Shown here: positions 45,801 through 55,030 of the stretch, one piece after another
Numbering within the stretch: the stretch's first letter is position 1
How the letters are laid out: each line of letters begins with the position of its first letter
Source of the DNA: Heligmosomoides polygyrus polygyrus
Lineage: Eukaryota > Nematoda > Chromadorea > Rhabditida > Heligmosomidae
DNA length: 64,000 nt
Assembly: GCA_947396885.1 (NCBI GenBank)
Contig: OX377203.1
Coordinates: 7,130,001 to 7,194,000, forward strand
Reading direction: 5' to 3'
Made by a program: the position numbers and the translations under genes
Notes under the pieces: model-generated
What the model was told of the DNA's origin: nothing
Database searches by the model: none
What the model saw: the letters and a program-made list of their open reading frames with translations, nothing else

Positions 45801-48800
45801 AATTTTACGTTCTTTCTCTCTAAAAAGATTTTTTTCTAAATTTCTAAAAAAAAACCCAAAGTTGTTTAGGAAGAAGCGACCTGCCAAACGAAGGAATGCC
45901 AAGACTGCAAGAAGGAGATGAAGAAAAGGCTACAGCAGGTAAACGACCGCACATCCGCTACGTCTTCCTGGACTTAACAACGTGGATTAAGGTCGGTCTG
46001 ATGCCTGCGACCATCAACGAGGTGCTCGACGCCCAGAACGCCACCACTTGCACGAAGTACCGATTCAGTCGGAATGACAAGGGTGTCTACGGAGGCAAGA
46101 AAGGTTCACGGTCCATTTGATGATTTATCGGCCTTCAACGAGCTGAACTCGGATGATTTTCAGAGCATGATCACAGCAGTAGTAGTTCCGATGAGGAGGA
46201 GGAACAAAGAAAGAAGGAACGAAAACAGAAGAAGCATGACGATAAGAAGAAGAGGGAACGCCATCGACGACAAGCGCTGCCGGCAAACCAGACCATTATT
46301 GGTGAGTCTAACAATTCTATATGGGCAAGTCATTGAAATTTTTAAAGGAAAATGGGAACTACTCGCTAATGTGGCCTACATGTGGAGGGCACGAGAGTGC
46401 TACAGCCATCCATAACCAATTAGAGCACCGCCAGAACTCGCGCCGGCCATTGAAGGCGATGGCCGTGCGTCTTCGGGATAGCACGCCTGTTCTATGCGAC
46501 GTTATCGATGAGGTGTCCTCCCCACGTAGGCCATATTAACGACTAGTGCCACATGTGGCTATTTAAACGCCCACAACCTAATAATCGCGATATAAAGGGC
46601 TATCGTTGCAATAGGGATGTCTGTCTCTATTTCAAAGCATTCTCATCGCTGGAATACGGTAGGAGGACCGTAATCCTACTCTTATGCCGCTTCCCAGCCA
46701 ATATTAGCCACAATTGATGCGGTAAAACGTTGCTGCTAGACTGCTGCCCTTCCTGGATAGGTCGCTATACGTTGTCGCGCTGGAGTGGAATGCATGGCTC
46801 ATCCGAAGGATGGCTTCTAATCCTTCGGTCCCTTATCGACAGGTAGTCGTTCAGGGTCATTTTCGTAGATAACCTATTCGCGGATTATCGATTTGCTCGA
46901 ATGGCGGCATCCAAACTCATTCCTTCCTGCCGCGTGCCAGAATAGCCCAATGTATCCTCTTCGCTCGAAGGGCATGAAAACGTCGTAGCAGAGCTTCCAT
47001 AGAGGAGTTCGGTGAACGCGCTGGTGGATGTATTGGTGCTCATTCAACATTCCACAGAATCCTGTTGTTTAACGAAATCCATTGCATGGATGGCCCACCT
47101 AATTTTCGACGACTAGCACCACTTCGAAGCTCGATATCTTCTTCTACCTACATAATTCGCGTTTATAGTCCAAAGCCATCGTAGCCTCTAGAGTTGGCTT
47201 TGTCGAGGATCTTTTGTTCGAGGATCTGAGATGCAGTTTTCCGAGCTAGGTCGTCGAAAATTAGGTGGGCCAGCCACGAGGTGCGTGACGTTGACATCTA
47301 CCGTGAATGCCCTGACTGAAACACGTGATATTCTTCGTGTTTCTCTAGCGAGCAGGATTTACACTGGGCCATTCTGGCACGCTATAGAGACAAATCGAGA
47401 CTTTGCCTGCGTCACCTGAGCAATTTTTCACGATAATACACCTAATCTTCTAGCGGCGTCCTCACTCCCTACCGACTAGGAACAACGCAACGCTTGGACA
47501 CTAGTCGTGAATGTGGCCTACGCTGGAAGGAAGATCACACTAGACCAATCGGGCCGCATCGAACAGAATGCACCAACCTAACGTCTTGTATGGCCGGCGT
47601 CCATACTGACTCGGCTGTTTCTTATCTCTGATTGGTTGTGACCAACTGTGAGGCATTTCCGCCCCTTCTTCGGCATGTAGGCCACATTACCGACCAGCAC
47701 CGAAATTTTCTTAAAAGATGATGTCCATGAAGAGTTTCTCTGAGGGTCCAAATTCTATTTGCGCTCTTTATTGACACTAGTCGTGTATGTGGCCTACATT
47801 GGGAGGGAGAACACATCAGTCCAATCAGGCCGCATCGAACTGATCGTACCACCATAAGGCACGTTTATACTTCGATGCCGATCGACGAGACGCCACGTAT
47901 TGTGGCCACATTGATCGGACGACCGATCGATCAATTTGGCCACTATACATGCCGTCGCGTCGCTCGGCGTCGGAAGTCTGGGCCTAACGGCTGGTATCCA
48001 GACTGCTTGGGGGTCGATGCTTTGATTGCTGTGACTGACTGACACGTTCCAGCCATGCAGGCCACATTACCGATCAGTACCGAGATGTTCTTAAAAGGTG
48101 ATGACCATGTAGAGCTTCTGTGAGGGTTCAGATCCCACTTTGGCTCTTTATTGATACTAGTCGTGAATGTGGCCTACATTTGAAGAAATCAGGCCGCATC
48201 GAACAGAGTGTACCACCCTAACGGTTTGTATGGCTGGTGTCAATACTGACTGTGGTGTCTGAGTGCTCTGATTGGTTGTGACCTACTGTGACGCGTTCCC
48301 GCCCCTCCCTCGGCCCGTAGGCCACATTATCGACTAGTACCAAAATGCTCTTAAACGATGATGTCCATGAAGAGTTTCCTTGAGGGTCCACATTGCATTT
48401 GGACTCTCTATTGGACACTAGTCGTGAATGTGGTCTGCAGTGGAAGGAAGATCACACTAGACCAATCAGGCCGCATCGAACAGAACACACCATCCTAACG
48501 TCTTGTATGGCCGGTGTCCATACTGACTGGGATGTCTCAGTGCTTTGATTGGTTGTGACCTACTGTTACGCGTTCCCGTTCCTCCTTCGGCATGTAGGCC
48601 ACATAACCGACCAGTACCGAAATTTTCCTAAATAATGACATCATCATCGATTTTTTGCGACACACCAGTGCGCAGTCCAGCGCATTGTCATCACATGTCG
48701 CCCACTGTGCATAATCGCCTGCATTATGCATGCAAAATCGTTCACCTTTTCGGGAGTTTAGTCAACAGAAGGCACTGGGAATGAACTCAGGGGCAATCGA

Positions 48801-49094
48801 GGGGTCGACACGACGTCCTCATTCGCAGAATTTTCAGGCGAACGCTTTCCTCTGTCGTGCATGTCCAAGGGAATGACGACGGACGCCAGCGGCACTGTGT
48901 CTCTGTGCTCGTCGTGTTGGGTGTGGAGACGTCTGCCCGACAACTACTCACCACAGTACGTCAACGAGCTCATCTGCGACACAGCTGACACCAGCTGCTT
49001 GAGCGGTGGGTTTCAGCCGTCACAACATCGTCTACATCAGGAAGCAGTACTTCGAACAGCGGATACAGCCAATAGAACCATATCCTACATTTAA
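36821..49094 (+). CDS. secreted Cys-motif protein, probable IL-17-like cytokine (7 exons)
   Basis: Exons: 36821-36892, 37022-37046 (25-nt microexon), 42362-42528, 45870-45938, 45992-46103, 46164-46301, 48838-49094. Phases agree and give 840 nt, about 279 residues. The start is chosen because it opens a clear signal peptide (MLRLVLLLFTAIHVAHG, then QTAEQPQ). Regions in order: QCQCITPPPGS near residue 38, CQTKECQDC, an acidic-serine then Lys/Arg-rich stretch (HSSSSSDEEEE, KHDDKKKRERHRR), and a C-terminal CSSCWVWRRLPDNYSPQYV, NELICDTAD, SCLSG block. That block resembles the W-R...Y-P...E..C core of nematode IL-17-like proteins. TAA is followed by AATAAA at 49219. A donor GTGGGT at 49006 leaves room for another 3' exon. 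IL-17 membership is an inference; a secreted role is well supported. Confidence 0.65.
37050..37325 (+). repeat. S1 SINE, plus orientation
   Basis: GTTCTTGGCTCGGATTCCCG (B-box region), CCAGGCCAACCAAGCCGTCC, GAGAAGGATAAAGC, and TGCCTGGCGCATCCC match the S1 body in the sense orientation. It begins just after the microexon of the IL-17-like gene. Confidence 0.6.
37405..37640 (-). repeat. S1 SINE, minus orientation
   Basis: TATGCGCCAAGAATTCAACT, TCTACGCTACGCCATGTCG, CCTGGCCTGGGCGGAAAA and related words follow the minus-oriented S1 order. With the previous copy it forms an inverted pair about 80 bp apart. Confidence 0.6.
38230..38490 (-). repeat. S1 SINE, diverged, interrupted at its head by an A-family MITE
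   Basis: TACGCCATGCACTCTACTTC, GTCCTTTCTAGACATGCC and GACGCCTCCTCCGACTGCGC match S1 (minus). The A-family element starts directly after the CACGCCCGTTAA end of the head. Confidence 0.6.
38490..38631. repeat. A-family palindromic MITE
   Basis: TTAAGCCCCGTTTATACTTC and GAAGTATAAACGGGCTTTA ends; GACGCCGAGCGACGCGAC arms. Confidence 0.85.
38965..39240 (+). repeat. S1 SINE, plus orientation
   Basis: The head has AGCGCAGTCGGAGGAAGAG and CTGATCGAGTCCCACCC. The body contains CAGGTCAACCAAATCC and ends GTGCGTGGCGCATCCCAC followed by CAACGCCGTC. It is diverged from the 4670 copy. Confidence 0.65.
39262..40096. repeat. F-family foldback element
   Basis: AAATACCATTTTCGCGTT at the left and CGACGTAAGTATGGTATATT at the right. 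Internal F words include GTTCAAGGAAAATTTGG, TTAAAAGAAGAGATTGCGCC and its complement, and ATGGCGCGATCTCGTG. It is about 835 bp and lies in intron 2 of the IL-17-like gene. Confidence 0.8.
40700..41895 (+). pseudogene. LINE fragment: endonuclease C-terminus and reverse transcriptase N-terminus
   Basis: The frame from about 40735 reads AGDFMAKIG (from the apurinic-type endonuclease core), then FHNEIDHVIFNR and VPKFYTGSDHRLVRA (the catalytic SDH block of the endonuclease). From 41076 there is an open 263-codon stretch with FTNFKTKMTAL, the RT block 0/1 region (SGPDKIRPEHLKNL) and NYRPICL. A one-base loss near 41860 brings a stop; the matching frame continues VVYKQFTR and is then cut off. Endonuclease start, catalytic RT palm and 3' end are missing. 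Order and motifs fit an RTE-like LINE. Confidence 0.85.
42246..42334 (+). repeat. tRNA-like SINE head
   Basis: GCCTGGCGAGCTACCC resembles an A box and CTGGTTCGAGTCCCCGCC is a good B box, 57 nt downstream. The acceptor ends do not pair convincingly. It ends about 30 bp before exon 3 of the IL-17-like gene. Confidence 0.45.
42548..42715. repeat. D-family MITE copy 1
   Basis: GTCGCGAATGTGGCCTACAT at the left, CCATGTAGGCCACATTACCG at the right. It lies in intron 3 of the IL-17-like gene. Confidence 0.8.
43018..43182. repeat. D-family MITE copy 2
   Basis: TGTCGCGAATATGGCCTGCA and CCACGTAGGCCACATTAGCG ends. The 168-bp size matches copy 1. Confidence 0.8.
43409..43617. repeat. D-family MITE copy 3
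   Basis: AGTCGCGAATGTGGCCTACA and CCATGTAGGCCACATTAAAG ends, inner GACCAATCACACCGCATCG. A run of C precedes the right end. Confidence 0.8.
43740..44060. repeat. ATCGAT-rich repeat stretch
   Basis: Words such as ATCGATCGATTTCATCGATT, TAAATCGATCGATAAAATCG and CGATCGACCAATCATTATCG, spaced 80-120 bp and alternating with GNNGTGGCC / GATNGGAATCGNG motifs, as in 33.5-35.4 kb. No ends could be defined. Confidence 0.5.
44352..45692. repeat. F-family foldback interrupted by an S1 SINE
   Basis: Left arm TACCATTTTCACGTCAAAAT through GATTTTTTTTGAATTTTTAG; right arm ends CCAATTTGATTCGAAAATGG. The SINE at 44580-44893 sits inside the left arm with an 11-bp duplication of F sequence, proving that F was there first. 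Confidence 0.85.
44580..44893 (-). repeat. S1 SINE with 11-bp target-site duplication
   Basis: The body is 44591-44882 in minus orientation, flanked by AAGTGAACATA at 44580-44590 and 44883-44893. Read on the minus strand: GTGTGGCGCAGTCGGAGG (A-box region), GGTTCGGATTTCC (B-box region), the S1 body, and a tail made of repeated TTTATCC units. It is nearly identical to the copy at 4670-4956. Confidence 0.9.
46359..46548. repeat. D-family MITE copy 4
   Basis: CTCGCTAATGTGGCCTACAT and CCACGTAGGCCATATTAACG ends. It lies at the start of intron 6 of the IL-17-like gene. Confidence 0.8.
46920..47420. pseudogene. rearranged LINE 3'-end fragments
   Basis: TGCCAGAATAGCCCAATGTA near 46930 is the complement of the LINE C-terminal block that reads in plus at 47360 (HWAILARYRDKS). 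TGGCCCACCTAATTTTCGAC at 47091 and TCGTCGAAAATTAGGTGGGC at 47252 are complements. As at 35.6-36.2 kb, the same LINE end is present as an inverted pair. Confidence 0.6.
47502..47698. repeat. D-family MITE copy 5
   Basis: AGTCGTGAATGTGGCCTACG and GCATGTAGGCCACATTACCG ends; inner GACCAATCGGGCCGCATCGA. Confidence 0.8.
47775..48081. repeat. D-family MITE copy 6 with an A-family MITE inside
   Basis: AGTCGTGTATGTGGCCTACA at the left and CATGCAGGCCACATTACCG at the right. The A element at 47855-47988 (CACGTTTATACTTCGATGCC ... GGCGTCGGAAGTCTGGGCC) lies after the GTACCACC motif, so it inserted into D. Confidence 0.8.
48159..48341. repeat. D-family MITE copy 7
   Basis: AGTCGTGAATGTGGCCTACA and CCCGTAGGCCACATTATCGA ends. 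The interior is close to copies 5 and 8, including TGATTGGTTGTGACC. Confidence 0.8.
48418..48621. repeat. D-family MITE copy 8
   Basis: AGTCGTGAATGTGGTCTGCA and GCATGTAGGCCACATAACCG ends. The sequence between copies 5, 6, 7 and 8 (GATGTCCATGAAGAGTTTC) is also repeated, so this part grew by tandem duplication of a unit larger than D. Confidence 0.8.
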
Positions 49095-49218
49095 TTTTAC
49101 CCCTAGACACAGCGATTTGAGACGTTTTTTAGCTACGCATTTATTTAATAATTTCAATTATTATTTTGTTGTTTATTTCATTTTATTTTTATTATCATAA
49201 ATATTATATTAAACACAT

Positions 49219-49224
49219 AATAAA
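49219..49224 (+). terminator. polyadenylation signal of the IL-17-like gene
   Basis: AATAAA, 125 nt after the TAA at 49092-49094, in a strongly AT-rich stretch. It supports the reading that exon 48838-49094 is terminal. Confidence 0.5.
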
Positions 49225-49388
49225 TATAACATTATGGAATAATATTGTTATTGTTTCATTTTGTTTTTCATTTATTTTACTTTTTTAAATTTAAAGCGAA
49301 AACTTGTGCTTCTAACTAAGGCCAGTCTAAGTTATGGAAGAATTGGTTTTCCACTGAGCCTTAGTTCCGTAATTTTAGTTTAACCGAT

Positions 49389-49682
49389 AGTAGTCGTTAA
49401 TGTGGCCTACAACGCAGAGACGGACCGTGCCAAACAATCACAACCAGTAAGAACACTGACTGAACACAAGCCATCCAGTCAGGGCACCGCTTGTACACGT
49501 CCCCTCTGCGTGGTGCACCCACTCCATGCAGCCTGATTGGATTGATGCATTTTAGCCGAACTCCCCTTGTAGGCCATATTCTGGACTAGTACCCATCTGC
49601 GTGTTGCGCTCATTCCATGCAATCTGATTGGTCTAGGGCATCCACTCCGAACTTTTCGTGTAGGCCGCATTCCGGACAAGCT
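49389..49682. repeat. D-family MITE copies 9 and 10 (second partial)
   Basis: AGTCGTTAATGTGGCCTACA at 49391, CTTGTAGGCCATATTCTGGA near 49567 and CGTGTAGGCCGCATTCCGGA near 49660. The right half is duplicated in tandem (GTGTTGCGCTCATTCCATG). Confidence 0.7.
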
Positions 49683-49742
49683 CCGAAAACATTCTTCTAG
49701 CCTGCGGTAGAGTAAGAAATGCCGATGAATTCCTTAGAGAGT

Positions 49743-49743
49743 T

Positions 49744-49774
<31 letters not shown>

Positions 49775-49796
49775 TATTTATATTTATTTATTGTTA
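49743..49796. repeat. (TTTA)n microsatellite
   Basis: About eleven to twelve units of TTTA with two ATA interruptions. Confidence 0.9.
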
Positions 49797-49897
49797 TATA
49801 ATATTTCTTTGACGAGCTCTACATAAAAATGGCCAAGCCAGCCGTCTTCTAGGAATCCAGCGCAGTCAATCCCACGACGGGAGGAGGGGGTACGGTA

Positions 49898-50062
49898 CAA
49901 GTCGCTAATATGGCCTACATGGTGGAGATGGACCATTCCAACAAATCACAGAACGCCAGCCAATTAGGACACCATTCGTACATGCCCCCTCTAGATGCAG
50001 CTTAATTGGTCTGGTGCGTCCACCTCGAATTCTCCGTATAGGCCGCATTTCGAACCAGCATC
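49898..50062. repeat. D-family MITE copy 11
   Basis: AAGTCGCTAATATGGCCTAC and CGTATAGGCCGCATTTCGAA ends. The flank GAGCCTGCGGTAGATCAAAA that follows is repeated from 49700, showing a local duplication. Confidence 0.7.
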
Positions 50063-50187
50063 GAAAACAATTCTGGAGCCTGCGGTAGATCAAAATATGC
50101 CGATGAATCCTTTAGTAGGCTATACAGGCTATTTCCTTGACGAAAACCACACAGAATGAATGGCTAACGCAGACCTTTTCTGGGGAG

Positions 50188-50248
50188 TAGGTGCAGATGA
50201 ATGCACAACTGGAGAGTGTGGTGCAGATGAATGCACAACTGGAGAGTG
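50188..50248 (+). repeat. 30-bp tandem duplication
   Basis: TGCAGATGAATGCACAACTG plus GAGAGTGTGG occurs twice back to back immediately before D copy 12. Confidence 0.85.
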
Positions 50249-50251
50249 TGG

Positions 50252-50436
50252 TACATGTCGGTAATGTGGCCTACATGGGGAAAAGGGAATTAGCCAGTCA
50301 ATTAGTAACGAACAAACATGCGTGACCCAATCGGGTACTTGCAGTACAACATTACTCTCGGTGGCACGCCCATGAAGTGTGGCCTGATTGGTGTGGTTCA
50401 TCCTCTTCCTCATGTAGGCCACATTAACGACTAGTT
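50252..50436. repeat. D-family MITE copy 12
   Basis: TGTCGGTAATGTGGCCTACA and CATGTAGGCCACATTAACGA ends. Confidence 0.8.
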
Positions 50437-50499
50437 ATATTTTTATATATAAAAATGTCATTTAAAGCAAATAAAAAAGTGAAGAGCAATAATGGTTTC

Positions 50500-50622
50500 A
50501 TAAATCAGACTGAACAAGTGCCAGCAAATCACGGCCAGCAAACCCATCGTACATGCTTAAGGTGAGGCATGACTGGCCTAGTGCACACTCTCCCCATGTA
50601 GGCCATAATAACGACTAGTAAC
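50500..50622. repeat. D-family MITE copy 13, right part
   Basis: CCATGTAGGCCATAATAACG with the ACTAG end. The left end is missing or diverged. Confidence 0.6.
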
Positions 50623-50715
50623 ATAACTAGAAGATTGGTTAGCAGGGTGCATAGACGCTGACGTCGAAAAGCTGTCGAATCTTTACGTCTTCCAGGAACG
50701 GGTGACCAAAAGGAC

Positions 50716-50926
50716 GCAATGTAGATCACCACTACCCTGGGCGGGTGAAGGAAAAGCGCCTAGTACGCAAAACAGCCAATTCGATTCACGAATGGATTTT
50801 GAATCCGGTGAAGAAAGGTGGACCAGGTGGTCACGGGATAAATATCCGCGAGCGGGCTCAATGTCCATTAGCCCTCGGTGAAGATTCGGTGTATAACGAC
50901 GAGCAAAGAAAAGCCCTGAATAAAGG
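50716..50926 (+). other. orphan exon-like open stretch
   Basis: After an AG at 50715 the frame HHYPGRVKEKRLVRKTAN ... CPLALGEDSVYNDEQRK stays open for about 70 codons to a GTTAGC donor-like site. A second frame from the stronger acceptor ending at 50695 is also open for about 60 codons. No family was recognised and no phase-compatible partner exon was found. It may be chance or the exon of an unplaced gene. Confidence 0.2.
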
Positions 50927-50971
50927 TTAGCCCAGCTCTTCCAGAAAAGTCAGCGAAGACACGGTAATACA

Positions 50972-51186
50972 AGTCGTTAATGTGGCCTACATGGGGAGAC
51001 GAGAAAGCGCCAGTCAATCACAACCAATCAGAACACCGACCGAACATTCGTCAGCAAACAAGGCCCACTTTCCGAATAGAGGGAGGTGGGTCTTATACGG
51101 TCGACGCCCTGATTGGCTCTACAGACTGCGGTAATAGGTCTGCCGCGTCTCCTCCCCACATGTAGGCCACATTAACGACTTGTAAC
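50972..51186. repeat. D-family MITE copy 14
   Basis: AAGTCGTTAATGTGGCCTAC and CATGTAGGCCACATTAACGA ends with ACTTG after; inner CACAACCAATCAGAACACCG. Confidence 0.8.
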
Positions 51187-52400
51187 TTGTGCTGAATCAA
51201 CCGGCACTATCGATACAGTTCCGAATAACATAGGCGAGAAGAGAACAAAAACTTGGTTAAAATCCTAGTGGAACCCTAGCAGAAGGTTCCAAAGCACTTC
51301 AGAATACCTCTGGAATAGAACCAACGCCTTTTTGACCACCATTTCTTCGTTCCCTTTCCGAAGAGCAGCTCTGAAGTGAAAATCTAACCCCTGGGCATTG
51401 AATTTATTCCTTTTTCTTAACTTTTCACGTTGAAATAAGACGTTCTATCTGAACAGCGGTAACCAGACGTGGGAAGAAGCTGTCTACGAACCTCGCACGG
51501 CCGCCGGTGATGTCGTCGTCTGTCGAACAGGATTCGTTGAACACTCACAGTGAAGCTTGGCTCGTAATTTTCATAGAAATCGAGGTCACCACTAAATCCG
51601 AACACCTCGATTTTCGGCAGACAAAGCTCCAGAATAACAGATGCGGCGGAAAATCGAGCAAAACAGCATGGAACTGAGCAAAAAATGCAATGTAGTCTTC
51701 CGTGAAGAAGATTCGACTACAGGAATTCTGAACTCAGTGGCGCGCTAACGCCCGAGAAAGCAGTGGACAGGGGTTTGCTAAGGCAGTAAGGATTTGTGAA
51801 GCCTTGGGCACGAACGAGGAAATGCAGAAAACATTCTACCAACGTTGAGATTTTTTGCGCGACCATACAAGGATGGAAAGTCCGTTTAATCGCGCTGCGG
51901 AACCGAACCCAGGATCGATTGCAGGAGCTCATGCTGGTAGTTCGACATACATCTACCTGGTTCAGGCACTAGCTTACGAGCCTAAACATCGTGAAAGCGT
52001 CTTCAGGCTAACACAGCAGCGATTAGAAGCGAAACAATTGAAAGGATGCCAAGATGCCATTATGAGGGAGCTTCGAAGTGGAAGGAGGCATGAAGAGAAG
52101 ATTGACAACGACCTGACCTGGTGAACGAACGGCGAACGTTGTAGAAATTTCCTTGCAGAGAACAACGGCTAATCGATGATCTCTCGTGAACTGTCGATCT
52201 GACCAGGCCAGCTGGGAAGAGCCGCTCGGCCCATACAAGGGTATTCTAGATGGAACGCCGCCGGCTAATGGCGCTTCTGCAAGCACTTCAGCCAACTCGC
52301 TCTGAAGGTTTCTTTTCTCTCGATAAAGCCCTTGAAGGTGTTCCAGATCGGAATATGTGTCGTTTCAATATCCCATTCGCCACGCACTGCAAAATTAGGC
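51187..52400. other. unassigned stretch with exon-like frames on both strands
   Basis: Open frames of 60-90 codons occur on both strands (plus 51855-52124; minus 52023-52295). A plus-strand frame with TWEEAVYEPRTAAG near 51470 looks protein-like. None could be joined to a recognised family. A B-box-like GGTTCGGTTCC is on the minus strand near 51905. Confidence 0.35.
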
Positions 52401-52404
52401 GATG

Positions 52405-53935
52405 CTGCTTGGAATTTCACGTCAAATTGGACGCTCTTTTAAACAAATATGATGCTTCTGACCAGGATACTATCTCAACGGTAGGTCGGAACGGCGCAAG
52501 TGTTGTATATAGGCAGAACCGCCTCTCTCTGGGTAGTAACAAACTGCAGGTATCTCGACCCCAATACAATTCTGTGCAGAGTTAGGGGCGACGGAAGTCG
52601 CGGTTGGCGCCCTGTTGATTCACGTGCTCCACAGCTGACGGGCGCGCGCGGGATGAGGGCTCGTATCGCGGCTAAGCGCAGTGCACAGGTGGCGTAGTAG
52701 GGAAGAGTTCGGGCTCGTAGACGCGGGGTCAGGGGTTTGGATCCCGCAGACTGCGTTCGTTTTGCACTTTTGCAAAATCCATGTTTATCATAGGTAATCC
52801 ACCTAGGGGTAATATAGTGTGTTATAGAGCATGTTTACATATAACAATTCCTTCAAACTACAGTGTAGCTAAAATGTTCACTTCTGTGTGTCACTATTTT
52901 GAGCCTATTTTGTGTGAAGCTGTAGTTATGTAACGATAGATATTTTGTGGCACTAGTTAGAAGTTCCGACTCCACCGACAAGACTTCGGTCAAAAAAATT
53001 TTTTCGCTGAAACTTTGTCTAGGGGGTTATTTGGGGTGCTGATCACGAATCTGACATCCGTTTTCCACGATTCGGCTAAATAATATAGATACAGGAAGGC
53101 ACAGGATTACATTCTAGAAGTTTCTGCCGATGACGACAGGTAGAGGCAGAATCGTGAAAAACGAATGTCAGGTTCGTGATCAGCACCCCAAATAACCCCC
53201 CTAGACGAAGTTTCAGCGAAATCGGTGACCCTGCCTGGACCACCCTTGTTAACGGTATGGGTGCCCTCCGACCGAATCGTGAAAAACGGATGTCAGATTC
53301 GTGATCAGCACCCCAAATAACCCCCCTAGACAAAGTTTCAGCGAAAAAACTTTTTTGACCGAAGTCTTGTCGGTGGAGTCGGAACTTTTTACTAGTGCCA
53401 CAAAATATCTATCGTTACATAACTATAGCTTCACACAAAATAGGCTTAAAATAAGTGACACACAGAAGTGAACATTTTAGCTAATCTGTAGTTTGAAGCA
53501 CATGTTATATGTAAACATGCTCTATAACACACTATAATACCCCTAGGTGGATTACCTATATGATAAACATGGATTTTGCAAAAGTGCAAAACAGCCGCAA
53601 TCTGCGGGATCCGAACCCCCGACCTCTCGCTCACGAGCCCGAGCACTCCCTAGTACGCCACTTGTTCACTGCGCAGCGCCGCGATACGAGCCCTCATTCC
53701 GCGCGCGCCCGTCAGCTGGGAGCACGTGAATCAACAGGGCGCCAACCCGCGACTTCCGTCGCCCGTAACTCTGCGCAGAGTTGTATTGGGGTCGAGATAC
53801 CTGCAGTTTGTTACTACCCAGAGAGAGGCGGTTCTCCTCATATACAACACTTGCGCCGTTCCGACCTACCGTTGAGATAGTATCCTGGTGAGATCAAAGT
53901 GAATGCCTTCCAAATCGAAACGAGCATCTCTCTAA
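52405..53935. repeat. F-family remnant split by a B-family element
   Basis: TTTCACGTCAAATTGGACGC on the left (52420) and AGTGAATGCCTTCCAAATCG on the right (53897) are consecutive parts of the F arm. The B element 52461-53888 lies between them. Confidence 0.7.
52461..53888. repeat. large B-family foldback carrying a tRNA-like module and a C-family core
   Basis: The ends CCAGGATACTATCTCAACGG and CCGTTGAGATAGTATCCTGG are exact complements with TGA on both outer sides. The arms run about 520 bp each. They include a tRNA-like module (A-box-like GTGGCGTAGTAGGG; B-box-like GGGTTTGGATCCCG at 52725, mirrored as GGGATCCGAACCCC at 53605) and a stretch with no family name (GTTACATAACTATAGCTTC, mirrored). 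The centre is a C-family foldback (52975-53390). Total about 1.43 kb with no open frame. Confidence 0.85.
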
Positions 53936-54355
53936 GATGGTTAGAATGGTGCAGGATGTTGTGAAGGTGTTGAATCAAGGTTGCTATGAGAGCTTCGTTC
54001 GGCTTACGTTTCGGCGTGACTACCATCTTCAAAGCCTGGAAGAGACAAGAGAAGTATAAGGAATTACTCGTTCAAAGATCATTTCAAGGTACAAGAGTCT
54101 CGAAAGTTAATGAAAGAATGAAACGAATAGGGAGTAAGGCAACCCGACTGACCTTATGGAAAATATTTTTCGTTTCTTTCGCTCATCAACTTTCGAGACT
54201 CCTGTAGCTTGAAATGACCTTTGGACAAGTAATTTCTCAAACATCTCCTGCCTTTTCCAGGATCTGAAGAACGCGATTACGCCGAAACGTAAGCCGAATA
54301 ATGGTCTCATAGCGATCTTGGCTCAACAGCTTCATAACATCCTGCACCACTGTTA
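53935..54355. repeat. H-related foldback element
   Basis: GGTGCAGGATGTTGTGAAG at the left and CATAACATCCTGCACCAC at the right. The arms share TTACGTTTCGGCGTGACTAC and TTACGCCGAAACGTAAGC, and GTCTCGAAAGTTAATGAAAG and its complement. The CGCCGAAACGT word is shared with the 16070 element. Confidence 0.8.
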
Positions 54356-54764
54356 AACGACATGCCAACGTTCAACGACAGTCGGACGTGGAACGCGGTT
54401 TGACTGTTTTCTGGCGAAAATAGACGCGGCGGGGATCACTTTGTGCACAACGGAATTTGCCTTAGTAAGAAGGCACACGTATGTCCAATTTTTCCGCTGA
54501 ATTGAACGAAATTCCTCTGCTAATTTGTGCGAATAGGATCGAGAAACATTATATGGTGCTTGTTCCTTTTTGAGCGCAGCTATGAGTGCAGTAGATAAAT
54601 AAATAAATAAATATATAAGAAGTCGCCTAGCTCAGTTAATCTTGGGGCTGAATAAACCCTGGCGCTGCATAAAATGTTTAATTTTGTACAACACAAAAAG
54701 TTGTATAAGGCTGTCCTACATGGTGACCCTCGCCCGAGCCTATTTGCACCCGACTTTTTGTCAC

Positions 54765-55030
54765 AGGAAAATTTGGTATCTTTCTTTGAAATTTTTTACT
54801 TTACCTGCAGTAATGAGTGTAATATTCGTATCATTTAGTATATTAAAAGACGAAATCACACCATGCAATCGAAACGCTCACCACGATTTTTACTTGACTG
54901 ATAGCGTAAATAATAAATTTCATAGAACTTCAAACAATATGTTTGTTTGGGCGCGTGTAGCGCAGTCGGATGGAGGTGCCACTGCACTGTCACGTGCACT
55001 CGATACCAGGACGCTGGTTCGGATAAACGA
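54765..55030 (+). repeat. F-family arm fragment followed by an S1 SINE head
   Basis: AGGAAAATTTGGTATCTTTC and ATTAAAAGACGAAATCACACC are F words. At 54950 GGGCGCGTGTAGCGCAGTCGG (cut to its A-box part) and CTGGTTCGGATAAACG follow as a plus-oriented S1 head without body. Confidence 0.55.
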
